Below are positions 17,273 through 18,420 of a stretch of DNA of 18,420 nucleotides, one piece after another; positions within the stretch are counted from its first letter, which is position 1; each line of letters begins with the position of its first letter. Both the position numbers and the translations under genes were made by a program. This DNA comes from Larix sibirica. Taxonomy: Eukaryota; Streptophyta; Pinopsida; Pinales; Pinaceae. The stretch spans positions 1 through 18,420 of the forward strand of contig NWUY0304631734.1 of assembly GCA_004151065.3 (NCBI GenBank). The letters are read 5' to 3'. Below the pieces are notes generated by a model. It was not told the origin of the DNA, did not search any database, and saw only the letters and a list, made by a program, of their open reading frames with translations.

Positions 17273-18112
17273 GTCGAAACAGTGACAACACCTCAAGTTA
17301 CCTATCTGCGCAGTAAGTACTAAGAGCTTCCACTAAAAGCTGTAGTCTGTAGAGTCTCTCTGCTTATAATTAGCTGTAGTGAACTCTCCTAACAGGTTCC
17401 GCTACATTTGTTGATTCCTGCCCGTATACATACGTGGTAAAAGTCCTATCAAATGTAAACTTATTTATATCCTATAAATGATTCCTCTCCTTGCGTAGAA
17501 GTAACTTTTGGCGGTGTTTTCGCTAACCAAGACACTTAATTATCCTTCGACCTCTGGTGGTCATTCTTTATTGTCATTATGCTATATATTCCAGTCATTC
17601 TATATAATATATGCAATTACGCCTTGATTTCGGGAAGAAATAAAAGGATAACCTTACTTGAGCTATCTCTTTGAGGGGAATAAATGTATCATGTCGGTAA
17701 CTAGAAAGTTAATAAAGAGAAAACACCTAACCTAAGTTATATTCCCCAAGTCTCTGGTTCTACGACGGATCTATGAAACGTAAGCACTCGTATTCAGTAA
17801 GCTGATCGTAAATAGATAGGCAGAGATATATTATTTGCCGTAGCGGTGCTTAAATATCTTTCCGACTGAATGCATAACCTTACTAAGTATAAGTAACTCC
17901 CCGACCAACACTATATTCCTCTTTATTACATAATATACGTGCATATATAAACAACACAATAAGCAAAGCACCCTCTCCCACGCTCTCCCTCCATCCGGCG
18001 GGGTTCTATCTAAGTTAGCCCTCCGTACCGTAGGACCATCACCCCTATATGAAGAAGAGACCATCCATCAATCAAATTAACTGATTACTCCTCGTTGGGC
18101 TTGGCTTAGTTG
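17273..18112. other. Non-coding stretch, nothing recognised
   Basis: No frame with features: the 77-codon minus frame at 17831-18064 has no motif. There is no RNA gene and no strong hairpin. An AT-rich part lies at about 17560-17720. Confidence 0.5.
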
Positions 18113-18420
18113 CATCTGCTTCTGGGACTGGGGAAACTGGTTGAAATAATTCCATTTAAGATGACCCTGGTAATGCTGTTCCTTAAACTAATGAAGCTGG
18201 TTCAACTGGGAATACTTGTTATGCTGTTCCTTCTGTTTATGGAAATGCTCTTGGAAATGAGGGGATATTGGTTCTTCAACAGCTTATGGAAATGCTTTTG
18301 GAACTGATCCTGGTCGTGAGGCTGCTGCTACTTGGTCGGCTCTTTATTCAATTATTGATGTTGGTTCAACTGCTTTTGGTACTGCTTATGGAAATGCTCT
18401 TTGAACTGCTTTTGGAACTG
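18113..18420 (+). repeat. Degenerate 12/24-bp tandem array, runs off the window end
   Basis: The best units are TTTATGGAAATGCTCTTGGA (from 18236), CTTATGGAAATGCTTTTGGA (from 18283), CTTATGGAAATGCTCTTTGA (from 18385) and CTGCTTTTGGAACTG (18406-18420). The 24-bp unit is two related 12-bp halves, GCTTATGGAAAT and GCTTTTGGAACT. In one frame it reads as Gly-Asn-Ala units: GSTGNTCYAVPSVYGNALGN up to about 18258. After a frame change near 18260-18272 it reads STAYGNAFGT, then GSTAFGTAYGNAL and a stop. The Leu-rich 65-codon frame at 18110-18307 is only the shadow frame. The array may be a decayed repeat-protein gene or pure minisatellite. Confidence 0.7.

Noticed and set aside
18110-18307. Leu-rich 65-codon frame as a membrane protein
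   Set aside because: The leucines come from CTT/CTG/TTG codons created by the 12/24-bp tandem array read in a shadow frame.
1-18420. CRISPR array, insertion sequence or prophage
   Set aside because: No regularly spaced identical repeats with unique spacers, no transposase frame with terminal inverted repeats, and no phage-like gene blocks were seen.

Overview
No conserved protein gene, rRNA, tRNA or complete mobile element could be recognised anywhere in this 18.4 kb. The longest standard-code frame is 134 codons, stops are dense in all six frames, and there is no run of adjacent genes with ribosome binding sites, so this is not ordinary bacterial or phage DNA. Intermediate base composition, many GC-rich hairpins and palindromes in AT-rich surroundings, short dispersed repeats at different stages of divergence and several unrelated minisatellite-like tracts look most like an intergenic part of a large, expanded organellar (mitochondrial) genome of a plant or fungus. 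This is inference: nothing here fixes the organism, and repeat-rich nuclear DNA is not excluded.

Layout. 0-3 kb: one unassigned 134-codon frame, then non-coding DNA with hairpins, a 13-bp tandem tract and the first copy of a small bulged-hairpin repeat. 3-5.8 kb: two diverged direct repeat pairs, R1 (about 3.01-3.33 and 5.52-5.71 kb) and R2 (3.74-3.84 and 4.39-4.50 kb). R1 copy A carries an extra array of GGTTACAC units. A 99-codon frame with a likely membrane segment lies between. 5.8-10 kb: mostly unique non-coding DNA with a few short unassigned frames and clean hairpins. 9.9-10.8 kb: a second copy of the bulged hairpin, a hydrophobic 92-codon frame that grows to 148 codons if UGA is read as Trp, and minisatellite-like DNA also found at 16.7-16.9 kb. 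10.9-16 kb: AT-rich non-coding DNA with pyrimidine-rich, 13-bp, GAACC-type and GATT-type tracts plus hairpins. 16.5-17.25 kb: a long minus-strand frame broken by one TAA, sharing peptide-level modules with the 10.6-10.8 kb minus strand. This is the best candidate for an undescribed (probably decayed) gene family. 17.3 kb to the end: non-coding, then a degenerate 12/24-bp tandem array that in one frame encodes Gly-Asn-Ala-rich units and runs off the window end.

The features do not form a recognisable operon or pathway. The recurring theme is repeat birth and decay: 13-bp tandem units appear in three unrelated places, modules are shared between distant places, and hairpin pairing is kept between diverged copies. 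All ORF calls are low confidence; the repeat and hairpin calls are read directly from the bases.
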